From NCBI RefSeq assembly GCF_902652685.1, contig NZ_CACRUY010000002.1:62001-126000 (forward strand): a stretch of DNA of 64,000 nucleotides, in the 5' to 3' direction. The translations under genes were made by a program, and so were the position numbers. The stretch comes from Mycobacterium sp. Marseille-P9652. Its GTDB lineage: Bacteria; Actinomycetota; Actinomycetes; Mycobacteriales; Mycobacteriaceae. A model generated the notes under the pieces. The model was not told where the DNA came from, ran no database searches, and saw nothing but the letters and a program-made list of their open reading frames with translations. This document shows positions 53,192 to 61,875 of this stretch, one piece after another; the stretch's first letter is position 1, and each line of letters starts with the position of its first letter.

Positions 53192-54019
53192 ATGACGCAG
53201 AAGACGATCGTGATCACCGGCGCGAGCGACGGCATCGGCGCCGCGGCGGCGCGCCGGTTGAGCCGCGGCGGGCAGCGCGTCGTGGTGGTCGGCCGGTCGG
53301 AGAGCAAGACCAGGGCGGTGGCCGCGGAGCTCGACGCCGACTACTTCGTCGCCGACTTCGCCGACCTCGCCCAGGTGCGGGCCCTCGCCGACAAGATCCG
53401 CTCGGAGTACCCGAGGATCGACGTCTTGGCCAACAACGCCGGCGGGATGTGCCGGGAGGTCAGCTTCACCCCCGACGGATACGAAAAGACCTATCAGGTC
53501 AACTTTTTGGCGCCCTTCCTGCTGACGACGCATCTGCTGGACGTGCTCGTCGATTCCCGCGCCGCGGTGGTGAACACCACCAGCTCGTCGCAGCGGCTGA
53601 TACCCCGGGTGACCGTCGCCGACTTCGAGGACACGGCGCGGCGCCGGCCCAGCGTCGCGTATGCGCTGACGAAGCTGGCGATCGTGCTCTTCACGCGCGA
53701 ACTGCATCGCCGGTACCACGGCCAGGGGCTCTCGGCGGCAACGTTTCACCCCGGATACGTCAACTCCAATTTCGGCGACGCCTCCGGCTCGCGGGTGCTG
53801 CTGTTCATGAAGAACCGCGTGCCGATCACCGCCCGTTTCACCGCGAGCGCCGACGAGGGTGCCGACCAGCTGGTGTGGCTGGCGTCGACCGCGCCGGGCG
53901 TCGAGTGGACGTCGGGGGAGTACTACTCCAAGGGGAGGATCGCCAGGGCGAACCGCGCGGCCTACCGTCCCGAGCTTGCCCGCGCGCTATGGGATCGCAC
54001 CGCGAACAAGGTTGGTTGA
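53192..54019 (+). CDS. SDR family oxidoreductase (retinol dehydrogenase-like)
   Basis: 275 residues. Cofactor loop TGASDGIG at residues 9-16, LANNAGG, NTTSSSQ and catalytic YALTK, with HPGYVNSNFG after. The layout is that of retinol-dehydrogenase/oxidoreductase-type SDRs. GGTGGAGGACTGCA precedes the ATG. Follows the P450 in the same operon, so oxidation of an alcohol made by the P450 is a fair guess. Confidence 0.9.
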   Translation: MTQKTIVITGASDGIGAAAARRLSRGGQRVVVVGRSESKTRAVAAELDADYFVADFADLAQVRALADKIRSEYPRIDVLANNAGGMCREVSFTPDGYEKTYQVNFLAPFLLTTHLLDVLVDSRAAVVNTTSSSQRLIPRVTVADFEDTARRRPSVAYALTKLAIVLFTRELHRRYHGQGLSAATFHPGYVNSNFGDASGSRVLLFMKNRVPITARFTASADEGADQLVWLASTAPGVEWTSGEYYSKGRIARANRAAYRPELARALWDRTANKVG

Positions 54020-54126
54020 CGCCGGGCGTACCGGGAGAGGTGGCCATCGGCAGGGCGGCGGGGACCAAAGGCCCTAGGAAGGCCGTGCCGGCCGCAGAAC
54101 CATTGCAAGTAACACTGTCCCGCAGC

Positions 54127-54396
54127 ATGATTCGAAAGACGTGGCGCATGCACCAGAACACTCGCACGATCCCCTTCGCGCGCCCGAGGGTCACCGTGGC
54201 GATCGACGAGCGCGACGGACGCACGTACGCCACCGCCGAGTTGCGCTGGAGCGGTGAGCATGTCGCCGGGACCGGCGTCGCGTACCAACACCCCTCCGAT
54301 TGCCTGACCCGCAGAACCGGTCAGGAGAGGGCGACGGCGCGCGCGCTGTCGGACCTCGCCGGGCGACTGACCGCGCTGGGGCGGATCAACGCCTGA
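54127..54396 (+). CDS. DUF1876 (dsRBD-like) small protein
   Basis: 89 residues from the first ATG, or 82 from the ATG at 54148. The C-terminal 68 residues, VTVAIDERDGRTYATAELRW to LSDLAGRLTALGRINA, match the actinobacterial DUF1876 pattern (IDERDG..T.A.A.L, ATARALSDLA). The family has a double-stranded-RNA-binding-like fold and is often stress-related. No clear ribosome binding site is visible at either ATG. It is not obviously connected to the catabolic genes around it. Confidence 0.7.
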   Translation: MIRKTWRMHQNTRTIPFARPRVTVAIDERDGRTYATAELRWSGEHVAGTGVAYQHPSDCLTRRTGQERATARALSDLAGRLTALGRINA

Positions 54397-54445
54397 CGCC
54401 ATTCCGCACGGCCGCCGGGCTCGCACTAAAGCACGGGGACTAACA

Positions 54446-54895
54446 TTGCAACTCGTGCTAGGTGTTCACCATTCGGCGATCTGCACGAGCGACGTCGAGC
54501 GATCGCTGCGGTTCTGGCGCGACGGCCTCGGCCTCAGCCAGTTGTTCGATCATCACTTCACCGGTGACTGGCCCGAGCTGTTCGGCGCGCGCACCGACCG
54601 GTTGCGCTCGGTCTTCCTGGGCGACCCGCAGACGCCGGACGCCGGGATCGTCGAGCTGGTCGAGTTGCCGGGCGCGGCCGATGCGCCGCCCGCGCCGGCC
54701 GAACCCCGGCACGGATTCTTCTTGCTGTCGCTGCAGCGCGATGTCGACGAAACGCTCTCGGCGCTGCAGAGTTTGGGCTTCACCGATGGTGTCCGCCGCA
54801 TCAGCGTGGCGGCCCCGAACGGAAAGGCGGTCGCGATGGCGGTCATCACCGCGCCAGACGGGGTGCTGGTCGAGCTGATCGGTCCGGCCCGATGA
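54446..54895 (+). CDS. VOC family (glyoxalase/dioxygenase-like) protein
   Basis: 149 residues from TTG (LQLVLGVHHSAICTSD); a GTG at 54455 is an alternative. Metal-site candidates of the vicinal-oxygen-chelate fold are His in GVHHSAICTSDVERSLRFWRDGLG, Glu in IVELVEL, His in PRHGFFLLSL and Glu in GVLVELIG. Family members isomerise, epimerise (methylmalonyl-CoA) or cleave rings. It overlaps the next SDR by four bases. Confidence 0.85.
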   Translation: MQLVLGVHHSAICTSDVERSLRFWRDGLGLSQLFDHHFTGDWPELFGARTDRLRSVFLGDPQTPDAGIVELVELPGAADAPPAPAEPRHGFFLLSLQRDVDETLSALQSLGFTDGVRRISVAAPNGKAVAMAVITAPDGVLVELIGPAR

Positions 54896-55674
54896 CGGCT
54901 CTGGTGACCGGCGGCGCCTCCGGCATCGGGCGCGAGGTCGTCGGACTGCTGCGCGACGCCGGGCATGACGTCGTCGTCTGGGACCTCGCGGACGCCGACA
55001 TCGTCTGCGACGTCAGCGATCCCGACGCGGTGTCGGCGGCCATGGAACAGACCGTGCGCGAGCACGGGGTGCCGACACGAGTGGTGACCTCCGCCGCGAT
55101 CGGGTCGTCGGGAACGTCGGGGCTCATCCTCAAACAGGCGCCCGCGGATTGGCAGCGGGTGCTCAACATCAACCTCACCGGCACGTGGCTGACCCTGCGC
55201 GCGGCCGCGCAGGCGATGGTGGACGCCGAGGTGGAGGGGTCGATCGTCGCCGTCTCCAGCATCAGCGGCACGGTGGCCGACCGCGACATGGGCGCCTACT
55301 GCGTGTCCAAGGCCGGCGTCGACATGCTCGTCAAGGTCGCCGCGGCCGAGTGGGGCACCTACGGCATCCGCGTCAACGCCGTGGGTCCGGGCGTGACGCT
55401 GACGCCGATGCTGCCGGATCCGGGGGTATGGCCCGGGTGGGTGGACGGCATCGCCAAGCGGACAGCGCTCGGTCGAGTCGGCGAGGCCATCGACGTGGCC
55501 GGCGCCATTGTCGGTGTGCTCGAACTGCCCTGGGTGACCGGGCAGGTGGTGCACGCGGACGGCGGCCTGGCCCTGCACAGCCCGATCGACGCGTACGGAC
55601 AGCTGGAGAAGCTGATGCGTCTGAAACGGCTGCGAGAATTGAAGGATCAGAAGGAAAAGGCCAACAACGCCTAG
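54892..55674 (+). CDS. SDR family oxidoreductase
   Basis: 260 residues: TGGASGIG at residues 6-13, VTSAAIG in place of NNAG, NINLTGTW, Ser block VSSISG, catalytic YCVSK, and PGVTLTPML. The C-terminal tail is basic and charged (LKRLRELKDQKEKANNA). Coupled to the VOC gene (ATGA). Converges on the alcohol dehydrogenase with a four-base CTAG overlap of the two stops. Confidence 0.9.
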   Translation: MTALVTGGASGIGREVVGLLRDAGHDVVVWDLADADIVCDVSDPDAVSAAMEQTVREHGVPTRVVTSAAIGSSGTSGLILKQAPADWQRVLNINLTGTWLTLRAAAQAMVDAEVEGSIVAVSSISGTVADRDMGAYCVSKAGVDMLVKVAAAEWGTYGIRVNAVGPGVTLTPMLPDPGVWPGWVDGIAKRTALGRVGEAIDVAGAIVGVLELPWVTGQVVHADGGLALHSPIDAYGQLEKLMRLKRLRELKDQKEKANNA

Positions 55675-56828
55675 CTGATTCCGAAATCGATGATGCCCCT
55701 GACGATCTTGCCGTCGAGAAGGTCGGCGTACGCCTGATTGACGTCGTCGAGGCGGTAACGCTTGGTGATCATCTCGTCGAGGAGCAGTTGCCCGGTCTGA
55801 TACAGCCGCGCCAGGCGGGCGATGTCCGCCTTGGGGTTACAGGAGCCGAAGATCGTTCCCGCCAGGGTCTTGTTCATCAGGATGAAGTCCTGCAGGTCGA
55901 TCTTCACCGACCGGGTCAGCTGCGACGTCATGCCGGTCAGCACGCAGGTGCCACCCTTGCGCGTCAGCTTCACGGCGTCGCGGACGTCCTCGGCGGTGAT
56001 CAACGAGGGGGAGACCACGACGGCGTCGGCCATCACGCCGTAGGTGAGGTCCCGCACCAATTCGTGCGCCTCGGCGGCGCTGGCCGCGCTGTGGGTCGCG
56101 CCGAACTGCAGCGCCGACTTCTGCTTGAACTCGACCGGGTCGACCGCGACGATGTGGGCGGCGCCGTTGATCCGGGCGCCCTGGATCGCGCCCGTCCCGA
56201 TCCCGCCCACGCCGACGACCACGACGGTGTCACCGCCGCGCACGCCGGCCCGGTTCGCGGCCGAGCCGTATCCGGTCGGGATCGCGCACGACAGCAGCGC
56301 GCTCGGCGCCAGCGGCAGGTGCGGCTCGATCTTCACCAGTGAATTCACCGACACCACAGTGTGTTCGGCGAACGCGCCGACCTTGGCGATGTGACCCAGC
56401 GAGCGGCCGTCCGCGGTGTGATGGCGGAACGTCCCGTCGGTGGGCATCCCCGGGACCATCGTGCCGATGCCGACGTCGCAGAGATACTCCATGCCCGTCG
56501 CGCACCAGCGGCACTGCCCGCACACCGCGACGAAACACATCACCACGTGGTCACCTACGGCGAAATCGGTGACCCCGTCGCCCACCTCGCGCACGATCCC
56601 GGAGCCCTCGTGACCGCCGATGGTCGGGAACATCGTCGGGAGGCCCATGGACCGCATCACCTCGTTGGGCGCCGACATGTCGCCCTTGAGGATGTGGTCG
56701 TCGGAGTGGCACAGTCCGGCGGCGGCCATCTCGACGAGGACCTCGCCGGCGCGGGGCGGGTCGAGCTCGAACTCTTCAACCGACCACGGCCCGCCGACGT
56801 CGTGCAGGATCGCGGCCCGGCTTTTCAT
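55671..56828 (-). CDS. Zinc-dependent alcohol dehydrogenase, NDMA-type
   Basis: 385 residues, medium-chain dehydrogenase. Catalytic zinc ligands appear in GLCHSDDH and IGGHEGSG; structural zinc cysteines are CGQCRWCATGMEYLC (residues about 102-116); cofactor loop VVGVGGIGTGAIQGA. Overall pattern is that of the NDMA-dependent alcohol dehydrogenase group, whose members are thought to hold NAD tightly and to use mycofactocin as the outside electron carrier. The P450 at 56842 is immediately upstream (13 bases) in the same operon, so this enzyme probably oxidises the P450's alcohol product. Confidence 0.9.
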   Translation of the reverse strand: MKSRAAILHDVGGPWSVEEFELDPPRAGEVLVEMAAAGLCHSDDHILKGDMSAPNEVMRSMGLPTMFPTIGGHEGSGIVREVGDGVTDFAVGDHVVMCFVAVCGQCRWCATGMEYLCDVGIGTMVPGMPTDGTFRHHTADGRSLGHIAKVGAFAEHTVVSVNSLVKIEPHLPLAPSALLSCAIPTGYGSAANRAGVRGGDTVVVVGVGGIGTGAIQGARINGAAHIVAVDPVEFKQKSALQFGATHSAASAAEAHELVRDLTYGVMADAVVVSPSLITAEDVRDAVKLTRKGGTCVLTGMTSQLTRSVKIDLQDFILMNKTLAGTIFGSCNPKADIARLARLYQTGQLLLDEMITKRYRLDDVNQAYADLLDGKIVRGIIDFGIS

Positions 56829-56841
56829 GCGGCCCAGCGTT

Positions 56842-58068
56842 TCATGCGGCCGGCGAGAAGGACACCGGAAGCTTGTTGGGGGACCGGAAAGTGAGCCCGA
56901 CGATCCTCGGGTCCACGCCGGTGCCGTCGTCCGGCAGCAGGGCCAGGTCGGTGACGCGGTCCAGCAGGCTGTTGAGCATGACGCGCGTCTCCAGCCGGGC
57001 CAGGTGCATGCCGAGGCACATGTGGATGCCGCCGGCGAACGCGATGTGGGCGTGCCGCGGCCGGGTGATGTCGAACGTGTTCGCGTCGGGCCAGCGGGTC
57101 TCGTCGCGGTTGGCCGAACCCATGCACATGTCGATCTGCGCGTCGGCCGGGACGGTCTTGCCGCCGATCTCGACCTCTTCCGTGGTGGTACGCATGACCA
57201 TGGTCAGCGGCGTCTCGTAGCGCAGCCCCTCTTCGATCGCGGCCGGGATGAGCGACCGGTCGCGTTGCACCATCGCCAGCTGCTCGGGGTGGGTAAGCAA
57301 CAGATACAACAGGTTTCCCGAGGATCGATAGGTCGTTTCCAGGCCCGCGGGCAGCAGCAAACGCAGGAAGGCGATGATCGCGTCGTCGCTGAGCTTCTGG
57401 CCGTCGATCTCGGCGGCGACGAGATCACCGATGATGTCGTCGGTGAGCTTGCTGCGCCGCTGTTCGACTTGGTCGAGGAAGTAGCCGTGCAGCTCTGCAG
57501 CCGCGGTGAGGCCGGCCATGATGTCGGTCTGGATGGAGATCAGGTCCATCGACAAGCGCCGGAACAGGTCGAGATCCTCGGGGGGAAGTCCGAGCAGCGT
57601 CGAGATGATCCGGGTGGGAAATTCGAACGTCAGCGCCTTGACCAGGTCGGCCTGGCCGTCGTTCTTGATCTCGTCGATCAGCTGGTCGCACACCGGCCCG
57701 ATGACCGACGGCTCCCAGCGCTCCAGCGCGGTGGCGCGGAACGCCTTGGCCACCAGGCTGCGGTGGTCATGGTGCTCCTTGCCGCCCATCGCGAGGATGG
57801 TGTGACCCATGACCAGGCCGATGGTCTTGTCGTAGGCCGCGGACGTGAAGATGCGATCGTCGCGGAAGCCCTGGAACACCGCGTCGTAGCTGAAGAGAAC
57901 CCATTCGTCGCTCGGCCGCAGCTCCTCGGGCATCTGTTCGGGGTCGCCGAGCCCGCCGTGCCACACCGGGTCGGTGCGCCGCATGTACTCGAAGAACGGG
58001 TACGGGCTGGTCTCTCCGGTCAGGTCGAGGGTGACGGGCTGATCGTCGTTGTCGGTGCTGAGCGTCAT
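56842..58068 (-). CDS. Cytochrome P450
   Basis: 408 residues. Heme Cys351 in FAGGIHMCLGMHLAR, I-helix LLPAGLETTYRS with Glu in place of Asp, and EEGLRYETP. It is a paralogue of the P450 at 42940 with long shared blocks (LRLLLPAGLETTYRSSGNLL, DKTIGL, DDIIGDLV). First gene of a minus-strand operon with the alcohol dehydrogenase. A TATACTATGAT -10-like stretch lies on the minus strand around 58122-58132, and operator copy 7 is 96 bases upstream. The divergent Rieske ferredoxin is a plausible electron partner. Confidence 0.94.
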   Translation of the reverse strand: MTLSTDNDDQPVTLDLTGETSPYPFFEYMRRTDPVWHGGLGDPEQMPEELRPSDEWVLFSYDAVFQGFRDDRIFTSAAYDKTIGLVMGHTILAMGGKEHHDHRSLVAKAFRATALERWEPSVIGPVCDQLIDEIKNDGQADLVKALTFEFPTRIISTLLGLPPEDLDLFRRLSMDLISIQTDIMAGLTAAAELHGYFLDQVEQRRSKLTDDIIGDLVAAEIDGQKLSDDAIIAFLRLLLPAGLETTYRSSGNLLYLLLTHPEQLAMVQRDRSLIPAAIEEGLRYETPLTMVMRTTTEEVEIGGKTVPADAQIDMCMGSANRDETRWPDANTFDITRPRHAHIAFAGGIHMCLGMHLARLETRVMLNSLLDRVTDLALLPDDGTGVDPRIVGLTFRSPNKLPVSFSPAA

Positions 58069-58163
58069 TCAGCGTTCCTCCTGAGCGGCCGTGGGCGAGT
58101 GTGCCGGCCGGATTGTCGCTATCATAGTATAAATAGCAACGAAGCCCAACGGCTTGTGCTGGT

Positions 58164-58182
58164 TACCGTAACGCGCACAGTA
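58164..58182 (+). promoter_or_regulatory. 19-bp TACTGTAA-type operator, copy 7
   Basis: TACCGTAACGCGCACAGTA, 14 of 19 positions equal to the best copy, with ACAGTA intact. Lies between the divergent P450 (58068) and Rieske (58219) starts. Confidence 0.7.
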
Positions 58183-58218
58183 TGGAATCGCGTTGTCAAA
58201 AGGACGGTGAGTTGCCAG

Positions 58219-58578
58219 GTGCCCGAGCGGCGATTCGTGTGCAAGATCGACGACCTGCCCCCCGGCCGGATGAAACTGGTCGACGCGGGGAAGTTCGGGG
58301 TCGGCGTGTACAACGTGCGCGGGGAGTTCTACGCGATCGTCAACTACTGCTCGCACGAGGGCGCGCCGCTCTGCGAGGGCCTCATCGGCGGCACCAACGA
58401 GTCGGCCCCCGACGAGCCGGGCGGGCTGCGCCGCGTGCGCGACGGGCAGATCGTCCGGTGTCCTTGGCACAATTGGGAATTCGACGTCACCACCGGTCAG
58501 AACGTCGCCGACCCGCGACGGCGGGTCCGCACCTACCCGGTGGACGTCACCGACGGGCAGGTGTATCTCACAGCATGA
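58219..58578 (+). CDS. Rieske [2Fe-2S] ferredoxin-like protein
   Basis: 119 residues from GTG 58219 (VPERRFVCKIDDLP); GTG 58207 is an alternative start. Both Rieske motifs are present: Cys-x-His in NYCSHEGAPLCEG (about residue 42) and Cys-x2-His in IVRCPWHNWEFD. It lacks an oxygenase catalytic domain, so it should be an electron carrier, perhaps for the divergent P450 or another oxygenase. It is coupled by a four-base overlap to the amidohydrolase gene and heads a four-gene operon. Confidence 0.9.
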   Translation: MPERRFVCKIDDLPPGRMKLVDAGKFGVGVYNVRGEFYAIVNYCSHEGAPLCEGLIGGTNESAPDEPGGLRRVRDGQIVRCPWHNWEFDVTTGQNVADPRRRVRTYPVDVTDGQVYLTA

Positions 58579-59624
58579 GCCCCCACATCATCGACACCAA
58601 CGTGCAGCCGCACTTCCGCTACAACGCGGAGATCCGGCGCTACCTGCCCGCCGCGCACAAGCTGCGGTCGATTCCGGACGTCGAGCAACAGTGGTACCAG
58701 GCACCGGGCGGGGACTACCGCGCAGATCTCTACGGCGAGCACTACCCCGGATCGGACCCCGAGACCGTGGCCCGGCACCTGTTCGAGGAGGCCGGCGTCC
58801 ACTACGCCATCCTCAACCCGCTGACCCGCGGCAACATCGCCGACTACCTGCTCAACAGCAGGATCTGCGCCGCCGTCAACGACTGGCTACTCGAGCGCTG
58901 GCTGGAGCCGGACGCCGCCAACCGCTTTCTGGGCACCATCCGCGTCAACCCGGAGGATCCCAAGGGGGCGGTCGCCGAGATCGAGCGCCTGGCCGGGCAT
59001 CCCAAGCTGGTGCAGGTCGGCGTCCCGATGCAGTCACGGGAACCGTACGGCAAGCCGATGTTCGAGCCGATCTGGGAAGCCGCGGCCGCGCAAGGACTTC
59101 CGGTCGTGGTGCACATCAATGGCGGCAACGGCGTCGACTATGCGCCCACCTTCGCCGGTCATGCGCACACCTACCCCGGATACGCCGCGTTCATGCCCCT
59201 TAACTACTTCGTGCACCTGGCCACGCTCATCGTGGAGGGCGTGTTCGGCCGCCTGCCCGGCCTGAAATTCGTGTTCGCCGACGGCGGCTACGACATCCTG
59301 ACGCCGTTGATGTGGCGGCTGGACACCTTCTGGTTGTCGATGCGCGACCAGACGCCCTGGGTCGACCGCTATCCGAGCGAATACCTGCCCGGCCACGTGC
59401 GGTTCTGCTCGTCGGCGTTCGACGGGCCGACGGAGGTGGAGAAGATGCAACGTTGGATGGACTTCTCGGACAAGGCGGACCTCGTGATGTACGGGTCGGG
59501 CTACCCGCACTGGTCCACCGCCGCGCCGGAGTCCGCCGCGGCGGGGCTCGACGCCGACCAGCGCGAAAAGGTGTTGTGGCGCAACGCCAGTGAACTCTAC
59601 GGACTGAAGGAGCGTGTCCGATGA
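58575..59624 (+). CDS. Amidohydrolase-2 family protein lacking metal ligands
   Basis: 349 residues with the amidohydrolase-2 barrel (LPVVVHINGGNGVDY, FVFADGGYDILTPLMWRLD). The first-strand site reads IIDTNVQPHF: compared with IVDTDVHPLP in the next gene, Asn9 replaces Asp and Gln11 replaces His, and at the last strand GSGYPHW has Gly where the partner has Asp (STDYPHW). It probably cannot bind metal the normal way. Stop and start overlap with both neighbours suggests it is made in step with the intact partner, so a heteromer or scaffold role is inferred. Confidence 0.86.
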   Translation: MSPHIIDTNVQPHFRYNAEIRRYLPAAHKLRSIPDVEQQWYQAPGGDYRADLYGEHYPGSDPETVARHLFEEAGVHYAILNPLTRGNIADYLLNSRICAAVNDWLLERWLEPDAANRFLGTIRVNPEDPKGAVAEIERLAGHPKLVQVGVPMQSREPYGKPMFEPIWEAAAAQGLPVVVHINGGNGVDYAPTFAGHAHTYPGYAAFMPLNYFVHLATLIVEGVFGRLPGLKFVFADGGYDILTPLMWRLDTFWLSMRDQTPWVDRYPSEYLPGHVRFCSSAFDGPTEVEKMQRWMDFSDKADLVMYGSGYPHWSTAAPESAAAGLDADQREKVLWRNASELYGLKERVR

Positions 59625-60802
59625 CCACAATGGAGCGCGTCGACGCACCCAGTCAACCCGACGAGATCGCGGTCAGCATCGTCGATACCGACGTGCACCC
59701 GCTGCCGGTCTCGGCGGACGTGCTCAAGTCCTACGCGCCCGCCGAGTGGGTGGACAAGATCTGGCCGACCGGCAACGCCGTCACGCCGGTGCCGCACTTC
59801 TATGACACCCCCGACTCGTACAAGACGATGTCATTGCGGCTGGACGCCGCCCCGCCCGGCGGCGGGTTCGCCGGCAGCGACCCGGACTTCGCCGCCAAGC
59901 AACTGCTGGTGGACGCCGGTGTCAGCATCGCCTCGCTCGAGCCGATGTGCGACGCGCAACTACCCGAGGCCGAGCACGTCCTGAAGTCCACCTACAACGA
60001 CTGGCTCGCCGACGTCTGGCTCGACCGGCACAACGCGCACGGCCGCTGGCGCGGGTCGATCAGCGTCAGCGCCCAGACCCCCGAGCGGGCCGCCCGCGAA
60101 GTCGAACGCTGGGCGGGTCATCCGTACATGTCACAGGTCCTCATGACCCCGCAGACCCGCGGAATCCCTTTCGGTAACCCGCATTTCGATCCCCTTTACG
60201 AGGCCGCCGCCCGGCACGGGCTGCCGATCGCCACCCACCTGATGGGTCAGACGCCGTTCGAACTGATCCCGCTCTACCCGGTCGGCAATCCGGCGCACTG
60301 GCACGACTTCTTCGCGTCCTGGCCGCTGCTGTATGTCTCGCACCTGATGAGCCTGGTGTTCGACGGCGCGTTCGACCGGCACCCCGGGCTGCGGGTGGTG
60401 TTCGTCGAGGGGGGCTTCACCTGGGCGATGCCGGTGATGTCGCGGATGGACCGCATCTGGGAGGCGCGCCGAGGCGACCTGCCGCACGTGCGCCGTCGTC
60501 CATCGGACTATGTGCGCGAACACGTCCGGTTCACCACCCAGCCGCTCGAGGACGCCGACACCGTCCGGTTCCGCGAGTACCTCGAGATGATGGACCTCGG
60601 CGACAACCTGATGTTCTCCACCGACTACCCGCACTGGAGTTACGACTCCCCGGCCTACGCGATCAACCGGTTCCCCGCCAACCAGCGTGAGCGGATCATG
60701 CGCGGTAACGCGACCGCCCTCTACGGGCTGCCGGCGACGGTCAAGGCCCTTCCGGGTGAGACGGCCCCCAGCGCGGCGCCCGCGGGGGACGAGGGGGCAT
60801 GA
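59621..60802 (+). CDS. Amidohydrolase-2 family metal-dependent hydrolase
   Basis: 393 residues with the expected ligands: SIVDTDVHPLP (Asp22, Asp24, His26), IATHLMGQ, FVEGGFTWAMPVMSRMD and FSTDYPHWSYD. It is the apparently active partner of the degenerate protein at 58575, which lies directly upstream with a four-base overlap. Members of this family catalyse decarboxylation, hydration or hydrolytic ring opening; two copies in this operon and two in the 31.4-38.2 kb operon suggest similar chemistry on related intermediates. The C-terminal 20 residues are a disordered Ala/Pro tail. Confidence 0.88.
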   Translation: MTTMERVDAPSQPDEIAVSIVDTDVHPLPVSADVLKSYAPAEWVDKIWPTGNAVTPVPHFYDTPDSYKTMSLRLDAAPPGGGFAGSDPDFAAKQLLVDAGVSIASLEPMCDAQLPEAEHVLKSTYNDWLADVWLDRHNAHGRWRGSISVSAQTPERAAREVERWAGHPYMSQVLMTPQTRGIPFGNPHFDPLYEAAARHGLPIATHLMGQTPFELIPLYPVGNPAHWHDFFASWPLLYVSHLMSLVFDGAFDRHPGLRVVFVEGGFTWAMPVMSRMDRIWEARRGDLPHVRRRPSDYVREHVRFTTQPLEDADTVRFREYLEMMDLGDNLMFSTDYPHWSYDSPAYAINRFPANQRERIMRGNATALYGLPATVKALPGETAPSAAPAGDEGA

Positions 60803-61755
60803 CGCCAGGGAATCACCAACGGCCGCAAGGGCTCAACCGCATCGATCCGGTGCTTCGGGAGGCGGCGACCGAACTGGGCGTCGTCGAGTTCCGCGCGGAG
60901 ACCCTGCCCGCCGAGCGGGAACGCGCCGGGATCCGGGCCGCGAGGCGCGCCGCGGCGGCCGACACGGCCGGCGTCACCGTCGAATCGCGATCGATCGCCG
61001 GTCCCGGGGGTCCCCTCGGGATACGCCTGTACCGCGGGTCGGTTCCCGCACCGGCGCCGGTCCTCGTGTACGCCCACGGCGGCGGTTTCGTGACCGGAAA
61101 CCTCGACACCGATCATGCGCAGTGCGTGGAGTTGGCGCGCGAGGGCGGCTGCCTGGTGGTGTCGGTCGACTACCGGCTCGCTCCCGAACACCCGTGTCCG
61201 GCGGCGCTCGGCGACGTCGAGGCGGCATTCTGCTATGCCGTCGACAACGCCGCCGAGCTGGCCGCGGACGCCGGACGCGTCGCGGTCATGGGGAGGGATG
61301 CCGGCGCTGCGCTGGTCGCCGGTCTGGCCCAGCGCATGTTCGATGCGGAAGGGCCGCCGATCCTCGTGCAGCTGCTACACCAGCCGATGCTCGATTCCGA
61401 TGCCACGCCGTCGCGACGCGAATTCCAGCGCACACCCGGCCTCAACGGGCCCGCCGTGAGCCGGGCGTGGGGCCACTACCTGGGCCACGGCAGCGCCGAC
61501 GGTCAGCACGTCCCCGCGCATCGTGCGAACCTGGAGGGACTGCCGCCGACCTTCATCAGCTGCTCTGAGATCGACCCGTGCCGGGACGAAGCCATCGACT
61601 ATGCCAACCGGCTGCTGCACGCCTACGTCCACACCGAACTGCACGTGATCGCCGCCACGTTCAACGGCTTTGATTCGCTGGTCCCGGAATGGGTTGTGTC
61701 GCGGGAGAATCGGGCGCTGCACGCCCAGACCCTGCGCCGCGTGTTCGCGATGTAG
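60799..61755 (+). CDS. HSL-type alpha/beta hydrolase with replaced catalytic Ser and His
   Basis: 318 residues, hormone-sensitive-lipase-like fold. The oxyanion His-Gly-Gly-Gly motif is intact (YAHGGGFVTGN, His93), as is VDYRLAPEHPCPAAL, but the nucleophile elbow normally Gly-Asp-Ser-Ala-Gly reads GRDAGA with Asp167 in place of Ser. The acid is kept (SEIDPCRDEA, Asp259), while the His of the normal His-Gly-Phe is Asn289 (TFNGFDSL). So the hydrolase is likely inactive as an esterase or does another reaction. Last gene of the Rieske-amidohydrolase operon; coupled by a four-base overlap. Confidence 0.88.
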   Translation: MTPGNHQRPQGLNRIDPVLREAATELGVVEFRAETLPAERERAGIRAARRAAAADTAGVTVESRSIAGPGGPLGIRLYRGSVPAPAPVLVYAHGGGFVTGNLDTDHAQCVELAREGGCLVVSVDYRLAPEHPCPAALGDVEAAFCYAVDNAAELAADAGRVAVMGRDAGAALVAGLAQRMFDAEGPPILVQLLHQPMLDSDATPSRREFQRTPGLNGPAVSRAWGHYLGHGSADGQHVPAHRANLEGLPPTFISCSEIDPCRDEAIDYANRLLHAYVHTELHVIAATFNGFDSLVPEWVVSRENRALHAQTLRRVFAM

Positions 61756-61782
61756 GAACGCGATCGCGACGCTTCCTGGTGG

Positions 61783-61874
61783 CGACCCGCTTCGCCCGGC
61801 TGCATGTTCGGCGACGACCCGCTTCGCCCGGCTGCGCCGCGCTCGCGATCGCCGCGGCCGCGCTCGCGATCGCC
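61783..61874. repeat. Tandem GC-rich intergenic repeat
   Basis: CGACCCGCTTCGCCCGGCTG followed by C occurs twice (61783-61803 and 61815-61835), then CGCGCTCGCGATCGCC occurs twice (61838-61853 and 61859-61874). It lies between convergent genes (hydrolase and Mce-associated protein). A related word occurs at 12324-12357. It may end transcription from both sides. Confidence 0.7.
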
Positions 61875-61875
61875 A

